DNA from: CAWKKW01 sp963850345
GTDB taxonomy: Bacteria; Acidobacteriota; Terriglobia; Terriglobales; Acidobacteriaceae
Length of the DNA: 64,000 bases
Reading direction: 5' to 3'
NCBI GenBank assembly: GCA_963850345.1
Contig: CAWKKW010000009.1
Location: 124,001 to 188,000 of the forward strand
The notes under the pieces were generated by a model, which saw only the letters and a list, made by a program, of their open reading frames with translations, did not search any database and was not told the origin of the DNA. Position 1 is the first letter of the stretch, and the number at the start of each line of letters is the position of its first letter. Made by a program: the position numbers and the translations under genes. Below, one piece after another: positions 27,008 to 35,259 of this stretch.

Positions 27008-27202
27008 ATGCGCAGAAAAGAATCAACTACCCAGGGAATGTCGCGATTCGTGCTCTTCGCCATTGTTCTTGTGGCGCTTGCAGTCGCAATAGGCGTGTAC
27101 CTGTTTTACTCTCCCGGACGCAGCAGTCCGCTGGAGCATCCTCGCAATAACTCCAGTCAACTTAGCCTGCCAGGGACCGATGCGCTGTGGCAGCCAGCCT
27201 AG
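27008..27202 (+). CDS. Small single-pass membrane protein, hypothetical
   Basis: 64 residues: a basic N-terminus (MRRKESTTQGMSR), one strongly hydrophobic segment (FVLFAIVLVALAVAIGVYLFY) and a short polar tail ending near the convergent EamA gene. No family recognised. It follows ribE on the same strand by 90 bases and could be cotranscribed. The clear positive-inside membrane pattern supports a real small protein, but there is no further evidence. Confidence 0.5.
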   Translation: MRRKESTTQGMSRFVLFAIVLVALAVAIGVYLFYSPGRSSPLEHPRNNSSQLSLPGTDALWQPA

Positions 27203-27214
27203 CGAAGACATGAG

Positions 27215-28129
27215 TTAGTGCGCAGGTTGTCGCACCCGCAGAATGAATGCGACGCTGACAAGGATCAGCATTCCGCCCAGCAGCATGCGGAGCGTGAACA
27301 CTTCGCCCAGAAACCAATGGCCTAACGCGAGCGCGACCACGGGATTCACATAAGCGTGGCTTGAGACAGCGGTGGCCGGCATCCGGCTCAACAGCCACAC
27401 GAATGCGGTGAAGGCAAAGAGCGATCCAAACACTATCAAGTAAATCAACGCCGCCGAGCTTCGCCAGGTGAACTGCGGCATAGTGCGCAACTCGCCCGCA
27501 GCCAACGAACAGCAGAGGAGCATCAGCCCGCCGAGAGCCATCTCCGCGCCCGCCGTGATGGTCTTCGACTTTGGCAGCGTCAGCGAACCCGAAAGCACGG
27601 CACCGGTAGCCCATCCCATCTCGCCTCCGAGAATTGCGAGGCAAGGCAGAATCGAAAAATGGGCCGGGTTCCAGCTGAGAATACCCACCCCGATGAAACC
27701 GACCACCATCGCCGCCACGGTCACCTTACTGAGCGGATATCTGCGAAACACCACTGTCTCAAGCAGCAGGGTCGAGATCGGCAGAGTACCCACAAGAACG
27801 GCCGCGATCCCCGACGGCACCGTCTTCTCAGCCCAGAACAACGCACTGTAGGTCAGAAGAAACATCAACGCGCCGAGCAGCGCCATGTTGCGCCACTCCG
27901 TCTTAGTCGGTGACGCCTCGCCGCGAATCCGCGAGATCCCATACAGGATCGCGCCCGCGGTAAAGAACCGCATTCCCGCCGCAAGCAGCGGAGGAATGTG
28001 CTCCACCAGGATGCGAATCGCAAAGAACGTCGATCCCCAGACGATGTAGATAGCGAAAAAGGCAAGCACCAGGGCAGCGCCGACGGAGACCCTGCGTTCT
28101 GCTCGAAAACTAACCTGCGAAACCGTCAT
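27215..28129 (-). CDS. EamA-family (DMT superfamily) transporter
   Basis: A 304-residue inner-membrane exporter with about ten membrane segments in two repeated EamA halves. The first half has LAFFAIYIVWGSTFFAIRI and GALMFLLTYSALFWAEKTVPSGIAAVLVG, split here only by length. The second has VNPVVALALGHWFLGEVFTLRM. The WGSTF motif and the PVVALALG block are typical of YedA/RhaT-like drug/metabolite transporters. It is divergent from the CGNR regulator gene with 61 bases between the starts, a pairing that suggests the regulator controls this exporter. Substrate unknown. Confidence 0.92.
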   Translation of the reverse strand: MTVSQVSFRAERRVSVGAALVLAFFAIYIVWGSTFFAIRILVEHIPPLLAAGMRFFTAGAILYGISRIRGEASPTKTEWRNMALLGALMFLLTYSALFWAEKTVPSGIAAVLVGTLPISTLLLETVVFRRYPLSKVTVAAMVVGFIGVGILSWNPAHFSILPCLAILGGEMGWATGAVLSGSLTLPKSKTITAGAEMALGGLMLLCCSLAAGELRTMPQFTWRSSAALIYLIVFGSLFAFTAFVWLLSRMPATAVSSHAYVNPVVALALGHWFLGEVFTLRMLLGGMLILVSVAFILRVRQPAH

Positions 28130-28133
28130 AGCT

Positions 28134-28180
28134 GGTTATAACCTCGTTTTTAACACCAGTCAAGTGGGTTTTGGTGGTTA
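28134..28180. promoter_or_regulatory. Candidate operator region between the EamA exporter and CGNR regulator genes
   Basis: The 61-base divergent spacer holds a perfect palindrome GGTTATAACC (28134-28143). An imperfect inverted pair, TAACACCA (28151-28158) and TGGTGGTTA (28172-28180), re-uses the same TAACC/GGTTA half-sites. Repeated half-sites in both orientations over both start regions look like binding sites for a dimeric regulator, presumably the adjacent CGNR protein. No footprint exists; this is pattern-based. Confidence 0.45.
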
Positions 28181-28190
28181 GAATAAGAAT

Positions 28191-28829
28191 GTGAGCACGT
28201 CAGAGAAGACGCCGTTTCAGTTGACAGCAGGCCACCCTGCGCTCGACTTTATCAACACGCTCGATAACCGCTTCGTTCCGTCTGGTCCAGAGGAGCTGCT
28301 GACCTCCTACGACGAATTCCTTCGATTTGTGACCGAAACAGGCCTGCTTAGTGCGGAACAGGCCAAACATCTGAGAACCCATACTTCGAGAGAGGCGGCA
28401 CATCGCACGCTTGAGTCCGCACGGAATGAACGGGAGTTGCTGGCAAAACTTTTCTACGACGTGGCCGACGGGCGACACCCGGAGCTCGGGTCGATCAACC
28501 GCATCTTGCAGATGATTTTGCCTCATCGAAGGATCAAACAAATGGGCGAAAACATTGCATGGACCTGGGAGGGGCTTGCCAGCGAACCGGAATCGCCCTT
28601 GTGGTTGCTGGCGTTTGCAGCGGCAGAGCTGTTGACCTCTCCCCAGATTGCCCGCGTGCGCACCTGCGGTACGTCCACCTGCAAATGGCTTTTTCTGGAC
28701 AGTAGCAAGAGTCAGAACCGCCGGTGGTGCAACATGCGGGTCTGCGGCAATCGCACCAAGGCCCGCCGCTACTATCACAAGGACAGTGCAGGCCGAAGCT
28801 CAGCGCAAGACTCCGCTACTGAGGGGTAA
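28191..28829 (+). CDS. ABATE domain / CGNR zinc finger transcriptional regulator
   Basis: 212 residues starting with GTG 28191. The N-terminal ABATE domain (about 1-150) begins with the family pattern LTAGHPALDFINTLDNR. The C-terminal CGNR zinc finger reads VRTCGTSTCKWLFLDSSKSQ, then RRWCNMRVCGNRTKARRYYHK, with the four zinc-binding cysteines and the CGNR signature. Proteins of this kind are thought to be ligand-responsive regulators. Its divergent arrangement with a transporter, with shared inverted repeats between them, supports that. The tail after YYHK is low-complexity. Confidence 0.92.
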   Translation: MSTSEKTPFQLTAGHPALDFINTLDNRFVPSGPEELLTSYDEFLRFVTETGLLSAEQAKHLRTHTSREAAHRTLESARNERELLAKLFYDVADGRHPELGSINRILQMILPHRRIKQMGENIAWTWEGLASEPESPLWLLAFAAAELLTSPQIARVRTCGTSTCKWLFLDSSKSQNRRWCNMRVCGNRTKARRYYHKDSAGRSSAQDSATEG

Positions 28830-28971
28830 TGATGCCGCCGACGGGCGAACGCGCGGGCAGGACGACTCCGCGGTGATCCACTTCGCGCTGTGCCGGGGGC
28901 TGCTTTTTGGGCGCCTGAGCAGGATCGGCTGCGGGCACGTCTTGTGATTTGGAACGCGGATCCGATGTCAT
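28816..28971 (-). CDS. Possible small protein, 51 residues, proline-rich
   Basis: An ATG-to-TAG frame on the minus strand, starting MTSDPRSKSQDVPAADPAQA and ending VLPARSPVGGIITPQ. It has a fairly normal amino-acid mix and mostly G/C third positions. Its 3' end overlaps the CGNR gene's last 14 bases in the opposite direction. Only a weak AGG lies about 11 bases before the start. No family recognised. It fills most of an otherwise empty 245-base gap, but could be chance. Confidence 0.3.
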   Translation of the reverse strand: MTSDPRSKSQDVPAADPAQAPKKQPPAQREVDHRGVVLPARSPVGGIITPQ

Positions 28972-29074
28972 ACTGCCCAGCCTACATCAGCATGATTTTA
29001 GCTGTGGAGCGGTCAAGCCGATCCTGCCTGGCGTGCTCGCCCGAAGCCGGCCAGCGGCAGGTAGACTGGTAGAG

Positions 29075-30046
29075 ATGACTCGCTTCCCCCGCCCTCCCCG
29101 TGTCCGGATGATTGCCATTGATATCGACGGCACGCTGATGCCTTCTACAGGGCTGCTGATGAGCCGCCGCAATCAGGAAGCCCTGCGGCGCGCCGAGGCG
29201 GCAGGCGTGGAAGTCGTCATCGCCACCGGGCGACGTCACGCCTATGCGCTGCCCCTGCTGCGGCAGGTGGGCCTGCGGCCTGAGACCGTGATGATTTCTT
29301 CCAACGGTACCGTCACGCGGACATTCAGCGGCGAGTCGATCGACCGCTGGCTGCTGCCTTCGGCGGTCGCGCGCGATCTATGTGGCTTGCTGCGGCAGTT
29401 TGGAGGAACGACCGTTTTCACCTTTGACCGCGGCGGCGACCATGAACTCGTCATCGAATCAATTCACCAGTTGCATGAACGAATCGCGGCCTGGGTGGAC
29501 GCCAACCGCGCCTATTTGAAGGAAGTGGTGCCACTCGAGCGCGCCTTCGACGGCGGAGAATCGCCGGTGCAGGGCATGGTTTGCGGTACGGTCGAAGAGA
29601 TGCGCGTCGCGGAAGAACGGCTGAATGCCAGCCGCTTCGCCGGCGAAGTCGAAAGCCATCGCACCGAGTACCCGCAGCGGAACCTGGCGATCCTGGACAT
29701 ACTGCCGCCGGGCGTCTCCAAGGGCAGCGCGCTCGAGAGGCTCGCGGCGCGGCGGGGGATCCGCATCGAGGAGACCCTGGCTATTGGCGATAACTACAAC
29801 GATCTGAGCATGCTGGAGTCTGCCGGGCAGGCAGTCTTGATGGCCAATGCGCCGGAAGAATTGCTGGAAATGGCTGGCGAGCGGGGCTGGCACATTACCG
29901 GCACCAACGACGAAGACGGGGTTGCACTGGCGATCGAATCGACGCTCACCTCAGCGGGACAATTCAGCGAGGTAGAGCCGGCTGAAACCAATCCCACGAG
30001 AGAAGTATTCCAGGAGGCGATTGAACCCGTGGTAGAGTGGCCATGA
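29075..30046 (+). CDS. HAD-superfamily hydrolase, Cof type
   Basis: A 323-residue cytosolic phosphatase of the Cof/HAD-IIB class. Motif I is MIAIDIDGTLMPSTG, motif II VMISSNGT, the motif III Lys is in GVSKGSALERLA, and motif IV is LAIGDNYNDLSMLESAG. A cap domain lies between about residues 85 and 210. Enzymes of this group dephosphorylate sugar phosphates or cofactors such as FMN and pyridoxal phosphate. The ATG at 29075 (MTRFPRPP) is preferred over an upstream in-frame start at 28949, whose extra residues look non-coding. It overlaps the next gene by ATGA. Confidence 0.9.
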   Translation: MTRFPRPPRVRMIAIDIDGTLMPSTGLLMSRRNQEALRRAEAAGVEVVIATGRRHAYALPLLRQVGLRPETVMISSNGTVTRTFSGESIDRWLLPSAVARDLCGLLRQFGGTTVFTFDRGGDHELVIESIHQLHERIAAWVDANRAYLKEVVPLERAFDGGESPVQGMVCGTVEEMRVAEERLNASRFAGEVESHRTEYPQRNLAILDILPPGVSKGSALERLAARRGIRIEETLAIGDNYNDLSMLESAGQAVLMANAPEELLEMAGERGWHITGTNDEDGVALAIESTLTSAGQFSEVEPAETNPTREVFQEAIEPVVEWP

Positions 30047-30993
30047 CAACACTGGAACAGGCCCCCACCGAACGTCTGCGCGTACGTGCGCATGTAGCCA
30101 GAGCGCCAATGCAACAACAGAGTGGAATGGGACCAAATCTCAGACATCGGACTGCGTTCAGGCTCGCTGTGGCGCTCATGGCAGCAGCGGCGGCGGTGCC
30201 CGCGCTTGCGACCGAACACGTCACCCTCACGAATGGATTCGACATGGTCTGCGACCACCAGGAACGGGTGGGAGACCGGGTGCGCGTGTACATGGCTGCG
30301 GATAGCCCGGGATTTGTCGAGTTCGGCGTGGGCGATATCGCCAGCATAGAGCCAGGACCCGTCCCAGCTGTTGTGGCCAAAGCTCCTGTCCCGGTTGAAC
30401 CGGTCCTGACCCAATCCGAACTGCACGAAATGCTTACGAAAGCGGGCTTCCAGCACCATCTCGATGTCGACCTGCTGGCCAGCGTCGTCCATGCGGAAAG
30501 CGGCGGCAACGCCCACGCGGTGAGCCGCACCGGGGCGCGCGGCCTGATGCAGCTGATGCCCGGAACCGCGAAAGAACTGGGCGTGCACGACAGTTTCCAT
30601 GCGGAAGAAAACATCAACGGCGGCACCGCATACCTCGATTCGCTTCTGGTGAAGTACCACGACAAGTTGGCACTCGCGCTGGCCGCGTATAACGCCGGCC
30701 CGGCAGCCGTCGATCGCTGGCATGGCGTACCGCCGTATCGCGAAACACGGGCCTACGTCGCCCGGGTCATTCGAGAATTCAACCGGGCTGCTCTGGCGCG
30801 GAGACGAACCGCGGAACCGATGCAGTTGGCTGCGCTCAAACACGACCCAACACATACGCCTATGTCCAGCCATCACGCAACGCTTGCAGCCTTGGCCACT
30901 GGAAACCCTTCGGGCGGCAGATCGGCAACGGCTCCATCCGCCAAAAAGCAAAGAGCCGCAACGCAGCTCGCCATGGCTGACCATCCACGCTGA
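30043..30993 (+). CDS. Lytic transglycosylase with SLT domain
   Basis: 316 residues from ATG 30043. An internal ATG at 30127 would begin a cleaner signal peptide (HRTAFRLAVALMAAAAAVPA). The SLT domain (about 135-250) shows the catalytic Glu in LASVVHAESGGNAHAVS, then TGARGLMQLMPGTAKELGV and LALAAYNAGPAAVDRW. It cleaves peptidoglycan glycan strands with formation of 1,6-anhydro ends. A small domain before it (VTLTNGFDMVCDHQERVGDR) resembles the short N-terminal module found in many acidobacterial SLT proteins. It overlaps the HAD gene by four bases, so translation is probably coupled. The C-terminal 60 residues are low-complexity. Confidence 0.88.
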   Translation: MTTLEQAPTERLRVRAHVARAPMQQQSGMGPNLRHRTAFRLAVALMAAAAAVPALATEHVTLTNGFDMVCDHQERVGDRVRVYMAADSPGFVEFGVGDIASIEPGPVPAVVAKAPVPVEPVLTQSELHEMLTKAGFQHHLDVDLLASVVHAESGGNAHAVSRTGARGLMQLMPGTAKELGVHDSFHAEENINGGTAYLDSLLVKYHDKLALALAAYNAGPAAVDRWHGVPPYRETRAYVARVIREFNRAALARRRTAEPMQLAALKHDPTHTPMSSHHATLAALATGNPSGGRSATAPSAKKQRAATQLAMADHPR

Positions 30994-31028
30994 GCCGACA
31001 TCGAACCCGGTAAGAGGCAAAACATCTT

Positions 31029-32093
31029 TTGAAAAACAGACGCTGGATCGTAGGGGCGGTAGTCGCAGTTGCCCTGGTGGTGTTGGTCGTGGTCGCTCGC
31101 GGCCGTATTCACTTCAGCTGGCATATCTTCTGGGAGCAGCTGAGGCAGGCCGACCTGAAGAAGTTCGCCATCGGCATTCTCATGATCTATCTGGCCTACG
31201 GGCTGCGCTCGCTTCGCTGGTCCATTTTTCTGAGGCCGGTGAAGCGGGTCGGACCGTTCGCGACCCTTGCATCGCAGGTCATCGGATTCACCGGAGTTGC
31301 CCTGTTTGGCCGTCTCGCCGACCTGGTGCGGCCCTACCTGATCGCTCGCCGGGTTCAGCTTTCCGTCGGATCCCAGGTCGCGGTGTATACCGTCGAGCGC
31401 ATGTTCGACATGGGATCGATGGCCCTCATCTTCGCGGTCACCTTGCTGCTCGCGCCCGACCGCAACGCGCTGCCGCATCATGAACTGCTGGGCCGCGTCG
31501 CCGGAATCAGCCTGCTGGTTAGCGTGGGCCTGGCGATCTTTGCGGCACTCGTTCGCGCCTCCGGCAATGCGATTGCGAACGCGGTAGAACGCGGCGTTGG
31601 CATTATGTCCAAGAAGCTGGCGCACTCTGCAGCCGAGAAGATTCGCGCCTTTCGCGACGGGCTGAACACCCTCTCGTCCTTCGGCGACTTCGCTCTGGCA
31701 TTGGGAATTTCTCTGCTGATGTGGGGCATGATCACGTTTGCCTATCTTGAGACCACGCGGGCCTTCGTCGCTTCAAAGGAACTCGCCGGGATGACCCTCG
31801 CCAAGTGCATGGTGCTGATGGCGGCCAGCATGGGCGGCTCGATTTTGCAGCTGCCAGTGGTGGGCTGGTTCACCCAGATCGGCGTCACCACCGTGACCAT
31901 GCAAAAGGTCTTCGGCGTCGCACCCGAACCGGCATTAGGCGCGGGCGCAATGCTGCTGGTGGTGACTTTCATGAGCATCATTCCCGTCGGTCTGATCTGG
32001 GCGCGCTTTGAACATGTTTCCCTGAAACGCGTCGCCACCGAGAGCGAACATGCCGAAGAGTCCACGGCTGCTCCGGCCGCGGCTAAACTCTAG
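31029..32093 (+). CDS. Lysylphosphatidylglycerol synthase-like membrane protein (UPF0104/AglD family)
   Basis: A 354-residue inner-membrane protein with about eight membrane segments. The family pattern is visible at GLRSLRWSIFLRPVKRVG, FGRLADLVRPYLIARR and YTVERMFDMGSMALIF. It corresponds to the flippase-like transmembrane part of MprF, without the lysyl-transferase domain. Homologues are linked to lipid or lipid-linked glycan translocation, but the function here is unknown. It starts with TTG 31029 with AAGAGG upstream. It lies 35 bases after the lytic transglycosylase gene and is probably in the same transcript, so an envelope role is plausible. Confidence 0.88.
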   Translation: MKNRRWIVGAVVAVALVVLVVVARGRIHFSWHIFWEQLRQADLKKFAIGILMIYLAYGLRSLRWSIFLRPVKRVGPFATLASQVIGFTGVALFGRLADLVRPYLIARRVQLSVGSQVAVYTVERMFDMGSMALIFAVTLLLAPDRNALPHHELLGRVAGISLLVSVGLAIFAALVRASGNAIANAVERGVGIMSKKLAHSAAEKIRAFRDGLNTLSSFGDFALALGISLLMWGMITFAYLETTRAFVASKELAGMTLAKCMVLMAASMGGSILQLPVVGWFTQIGVTTVTMQKVFGVAPEPALGAGAMLLVVTFMSIIPVGLIWARFEHVSLKRVATESEHAEESTAAPAAAKL

Positions 32094-32195
32094 CGCTCTT
32101 TCGTTGCCGTTCCCATTCGCGTTGTCGCGGGCAGCAGTCCATTGCACCGGAACTGCATCCTACTTTGCATCGTGAGTTGGGAGAGGTAGCGGCAG

Positions 32196-32675
32196 ATGGG
32201 CAAGGCAATAACAGCGGACCGAAAGCGTTCGATCTGGAAGGGCGCACTGGCAGGACTGGCGGGTGGCATCGCCGGTTCCGGTGCGAAGATGCTGGCGGAG
32301 AAGGCCTATCCTCCTCGGCTGCCCGGAGAGCAGGCTCCGCCACTCGCCTTAGTCGAGAGGGCCGCGGGTCGCCCGCTCAATGCAGGCGAGCGCGAAACTT
32401 CCATGCATGCCATTCATTGGACCCTTCGAGCGCTGGCTGGAGCCGTCTACGGAGCGATGGTCGAGATGAGACCGCAGGCCAAAGCCTGGGGCGGCGTCGC
32501 CTTCGGCCTTACCGTCAACAAGCTTACGCACCGGCGCATTCTGCCCAAGATGGGTTTGGAAGAGCCGCTTCCGCAGCAACCCATGCAGAAGCGCCAGAGC
32601 GAATGGGTGACGCACGCTGTGTATGGCGTGGTGACGGAAGCTGTGCGGCGCGGCGTGAGATCCGGGCTGGATTAA
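32196..32675 (+). CDS. YagU-like (DUF1440) membrane-associated protein
   Basis: 159 residues. A glycine-rich hydrophobic stretch near the N-terminus (IWKGALAGLAGGIAGSGAKM) is followed by AEKAYPPRLPGEQAPP, and weaker hydrophobic stretches at ALAGAVYGAMVE and GGVAFGLTVNKL. These patterns resemble the DUF1440/YagU family, whose function is poorly known. Complete, with its own start at 32196 preceded by GGAGAGG. It lies 102 bases after the flippase-like gene. Confidence 0.7.
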   Translation: MGKAITADRKRSIWKGALAGLAGGIAGSGAKMLAEKAYPPRLPGEQAPPLALVERAAGRPLNAGERETSMHAIHWTLRALAGAVYGAMVEMRPQAKAWGGVAFGLTVNKLTHRRILPKMGLEEPLPQQPMQKRQSEWVTHAVYGVVTEAVRRGVRSGLD

Positions 32676-32729
32676 CGGTATTCGTCGAGCTCCGCTAAGA
32701 GTAACTGCCTCGTGAAAGTTCTTTGACCG

Positions 32730-33974
32730 CTACATCAGTTTGCGCCGCACCAGGTCGAGTGCCTGATGGCTCGATAGAAACCGGATGCGGTCGCGGTCGC
32801 CTCCGAACCGGCGTTCCACCACTTCGATCTGCTTGCCATCCGCGATCCCGATGTACACCAGCCCTACCGGTTTCTCTTCCGTGCCTCCGGTGGGCCCTGC
32901 GATGCCGGTGATGCCGACGCCGATCGACGACCCGCAGCGCTTGCGAATTCCTTCCGCCAGAGCTCCCGCGACCTCCCGGCTCACAGCGCCGTTGCGCTCG
33001 ATCAGTTCCGGAGGCACATCGGCAAACAGGGTCTTTAACTGGTCGGAGTACACCACGGCCCCGCCCAGAAACGAGCGCGAACTGCCGCTGATGCTGGTGA
33101 GCCGCTGGGCCATGAGACCGCCAGTGCAGCTCTCGGCTACCGCAAGCGTCTGCGCACGCATATCCAGGTAGAGCAGAACAATCTGTTCCAGCGACTCGCC
33201 CTGCGATGAATAGAGCACGTCATCGAGTTCTTCCTCGATGCGCTCCGCAACCTCGTCTACGCGCGACTGCGCGATTGGCAGCGAAGGCTTGGAGCAGAGG
33301 AGGTTCAGTTGGATGTCGCCCATGTGCGCGAGAATGGTGGTCTCGACGTCCGAGTACTGCTGGTAAATGGGCGCGATGCGCGCATCCGCAACCGATTCAC
33401 CGATCATTGCGGCCTTGAGGGTTCGCTGCGCGATATACCGCAAGGGGATCGTCTCGCGAAGTCGCGGCATGCACTGCGTATCAAACAGCGGCTTGATCTC
33501 CGACGGCGGCCCGGGCAGCATGAGAATGAGCTTGCGATGACCTTCGTAGACGGTGTCGATCCATTGTCCGGGCGCGGTGCCGTTGTCGTTTTCGAGAATG
33601 ACCGCACCGCTTACGACATCCGCCTGCCGCGAGTTGTTGTCGGTCATCTGAATACGCCGTGCGGCGAAGCGGGCATACAGCTGCGCGATGATGTCGGAAT
33701 TGCGCTTGAGGCTGACATCCAGCGCCTCGGCGACTGCTTCGCGGGTGAGGTCGTCGACCGTTGGACCAAGGCCGCCCATGGTGATCACGATATCGACGCG
33801 GCCCAGCGAAACGCGCACGGCTTCGACCAGGTGATCGCGGCGGTCGCCGACGATGGTCTTGAAGAGCACCTGCACGCCCAGCGAGTTCAGCCGATCGGTG
33901 AGAAACAGCGAGTTGGTGTCTTGCCGGAACGGTGTCAGCAGTTCTGAACCGATGGCGATAATTTCACAATTCAT
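32730..33974 (-). CDS. cinA: CinA family protein (nicotinamide mononucleotide deamidase / ADP-ribose pyrophosphatase)
   Basis: A 414-residue two-domain protein. The N-terminal MoaB/MogA-like (COG1058) domain starts with MNCEIIAIGSELLTPFRQDTNS, here ending in NS, and has VDIVITMGGLGPTVDDLTREA. The C-terminal deamidase domain (about 255-410) has LAVAESCTGGLMAQRLTS, FLGGAVVYSDQLK and VGITGIAGPTGGTEEKPVGL. CinA recycles pyridine-nucleotide by-products; in some bacteria the gene is co-induced with competence. Standard length, start at ATG 33974. The IPT/NHL gene lies upstream on the same strand. Confidence 0.95.
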   Translation of the reverse strand: MNCEIIAIGSELLTPFRQDTNSLFLTDRLNSLGVQVLFKTIVGDRRDHLVEAVRVSLGRVDIVITMGGLGPTVDDLTREAVAEALDVSLKRNSDIIAQLYARFAARRIQMTDNNSRQADVVSGAVILENDNGTAPGQWIDTVYEGHRKLILMLPGPPSEIKPLFDTQCMPRLRETIPLRYIAQRTLKAAMIGESVADARIAPIYQQYSDVETTILAHMGDIQLNLLCSKPSLPIAQSRVDEVAERIEEELDDVLYSSQGESLEQIVLLYLDMRAQTLAVAESCTGGLMAQRLTSISGSSRSFLGGAVVYSDQLKTLFADVPPELIERNGAVSREVAGALAEGIRKRCGSSIGVGITGIAGPTGGTEEKPVGLVYIGIADGKQIEVVERRFGGDRDRIRFLSSHQALDLVRRKLM

Positions 33975-34072
33975 TCCGTGCTCGTTCCAAGGCTGAGATG
34001 ATGACGAACTGAATCAAGTAACTGCATCGGTGACAAACGACGAATCAGGCAAATCCGCGGATCGAATCCGTC

Positions 34073-34089
34073 GGCGGGTTCAATCCGCC
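34073..34089 (-). terminator. Weak terminator-like hairpin between the NHL gene and cinA
   Basis: Stem GGCGG / CCGCC with a 7-nt loop, 29 bases after the stop of the minus-strand gene ending at 34118. A second small hairpin (CGGAT / ATCCG) lies next to it at about 34058-34070. No T-run. Confidence 0.3.
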
Positions 34090-34117
34090 CGCGCCGCAGC
34101 GTTGCGTTTGAAGCCAG

Positions 34118-35164
34118 CTAGAGGAGAGCGCCCTCCACTCCCAACTGCACATGATAAATGGCGCCGCTGGTGGCCAGCAGGGCATTGCCGCCCGGAGCAA
34201 AACAGAGCCCCACGATGCCTGAGCCGGAGACGACCAGGGAAGCTTCCTTATCAGGCGTGATGCGCACGACGCCACGCCGTCCGCGCCAGGAGGCCGCGAC
34301 GTACAGGTTGCCGGCTACATCGGTGGCGATCCCTTGCGGACGACCCAGCCCGCGGTAATAGACGGTCGTGTCGCCATTCCGGTCGATCGCATAGACCGCG
34401 TCAAAGCTTGAGGTCGTGGGTCCGGTGACGAAGAGCGTCCCGTCCAGGCCAAAGGCCAGGTGGTAGGCGGCGAGGCTGGGTTCGAGCGTGGCGAAGACAA
34501 AGATCTGGCGATCGGGCGAAATCTTGAAGATGGTGCCGCTGCGGTCCCCGACGTAGAGGTTCTGCACGCCATCGAACGCCAGCCCGGTCGCAATGCCCAT
34601 GCCTTCCGCATAGATGGAGGCTGCGCCTTCGGGTGAAACGCGGTGCACGGTGCCATCATTGCGGGAAGAGACGTACAGGTAGCCGGCCAGATCGAAAGCC
34701 AGTCCCGTCGCATTCATCAGGCCGCTGACGAAGGGCTGCATCTCTCCCTCCGCATCAATGCGGAAGACCGAGACGGGGGTCTCCTGTCCGCGCGAACCGG
34801 AGAAAGTAGCGTAGATATTGCCCGCCGCATCGATCGCCGGGTTCGCCACGGCATGGAGGCTGGCGGCGATAGGCCGGGCGATTTGCACCTCGACTCCGTT
34901 GCTGCGCGAGCCGTTCTGCAGGATTTCGAGTCGCCCATTGGGAGCGGCGTCGGCGGGCGCGCCGACGATCATCCGGGATTCGCGGCTCAACAGGACTTGG
35001 GCCGTCGTGTCGCCGATGACCACGCGCGGGCGTTTAAACCCCGTAGGCCCGAGGTGAGAGCCGAGGATTTCGATCTCGCCGCCGGGCAACGCCGCTGCCG
35101 GAACGACGGAGTCGATCCGCGGTCCGCGTGTTCCGAAAAAGTCAGGCCTTGGAATCTTTGTCAT
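34118..35164 (-). CDS. IPT/TIG and NHL/SMP-30-like beta-propeller protein
   Basis: 348 residues. Residues about 14-95 form an IPT/TIG immunoglobulin-like domain (IDSVVPAAALPGGEIEILGS, RVVIGDTTAQVLL). Residues about 105-345 form a six-bladed NHL/SMP-30-like propeller with repeated blade signatures such as ATGLAFDLAGYLYVSSRNDG, TGLAFDGVQNLYVGDRSG and PQGIATDVAGNLYVAAS. No signal peptide or membrane segment is visible at the N-terminus (MTKIPRPDFFGTRGPR), although related proteins are often exported. The catalytic residues of gluconolactonase are not clear. Function unknown; binding or scaffolding is as likely as catalysis. Confidence 0.82.
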   Translation of the reverse strand: MTKIPRPDFFGTRGPRIDSVVPAAALPGGEIEILGSHLGPTGFKRPRVVIGDTTAQVLLSRESRMIVGAPADAAPNGRLEILQNGSRSNGVEVQIARPIAASLHAVANPAIDAAGNIYATFSGSRGQETPVSVFRIDAEGEMQPFVSGLMNATGLAFDLAGYLYVSSRNDGTVHRVSPEGAASIYAEGMGIATGLAFDGVQNLYVGDRSGTIFKISPDRQIFVFATLEPSLAAYHLAFGLDGTLFVTGPTTSSFDAVYAIDRNGDTTVYYRGLGRPQGIATDVAGNLYVAASWRGRRGVVRITPDKEASLVVSGSGIVGLCFAPGGNALLATSGAIYHVQLGVEGALL

Positions 35165-35259
35165 TCGTGGCGTCCAGGACTATCTTAATCCGTTCGATGC
35201 AATGAGGTGCGGCGGGGATCTACTGAGGCGGTTTGGCGAATTCGCTGCGGAACAAAGTC

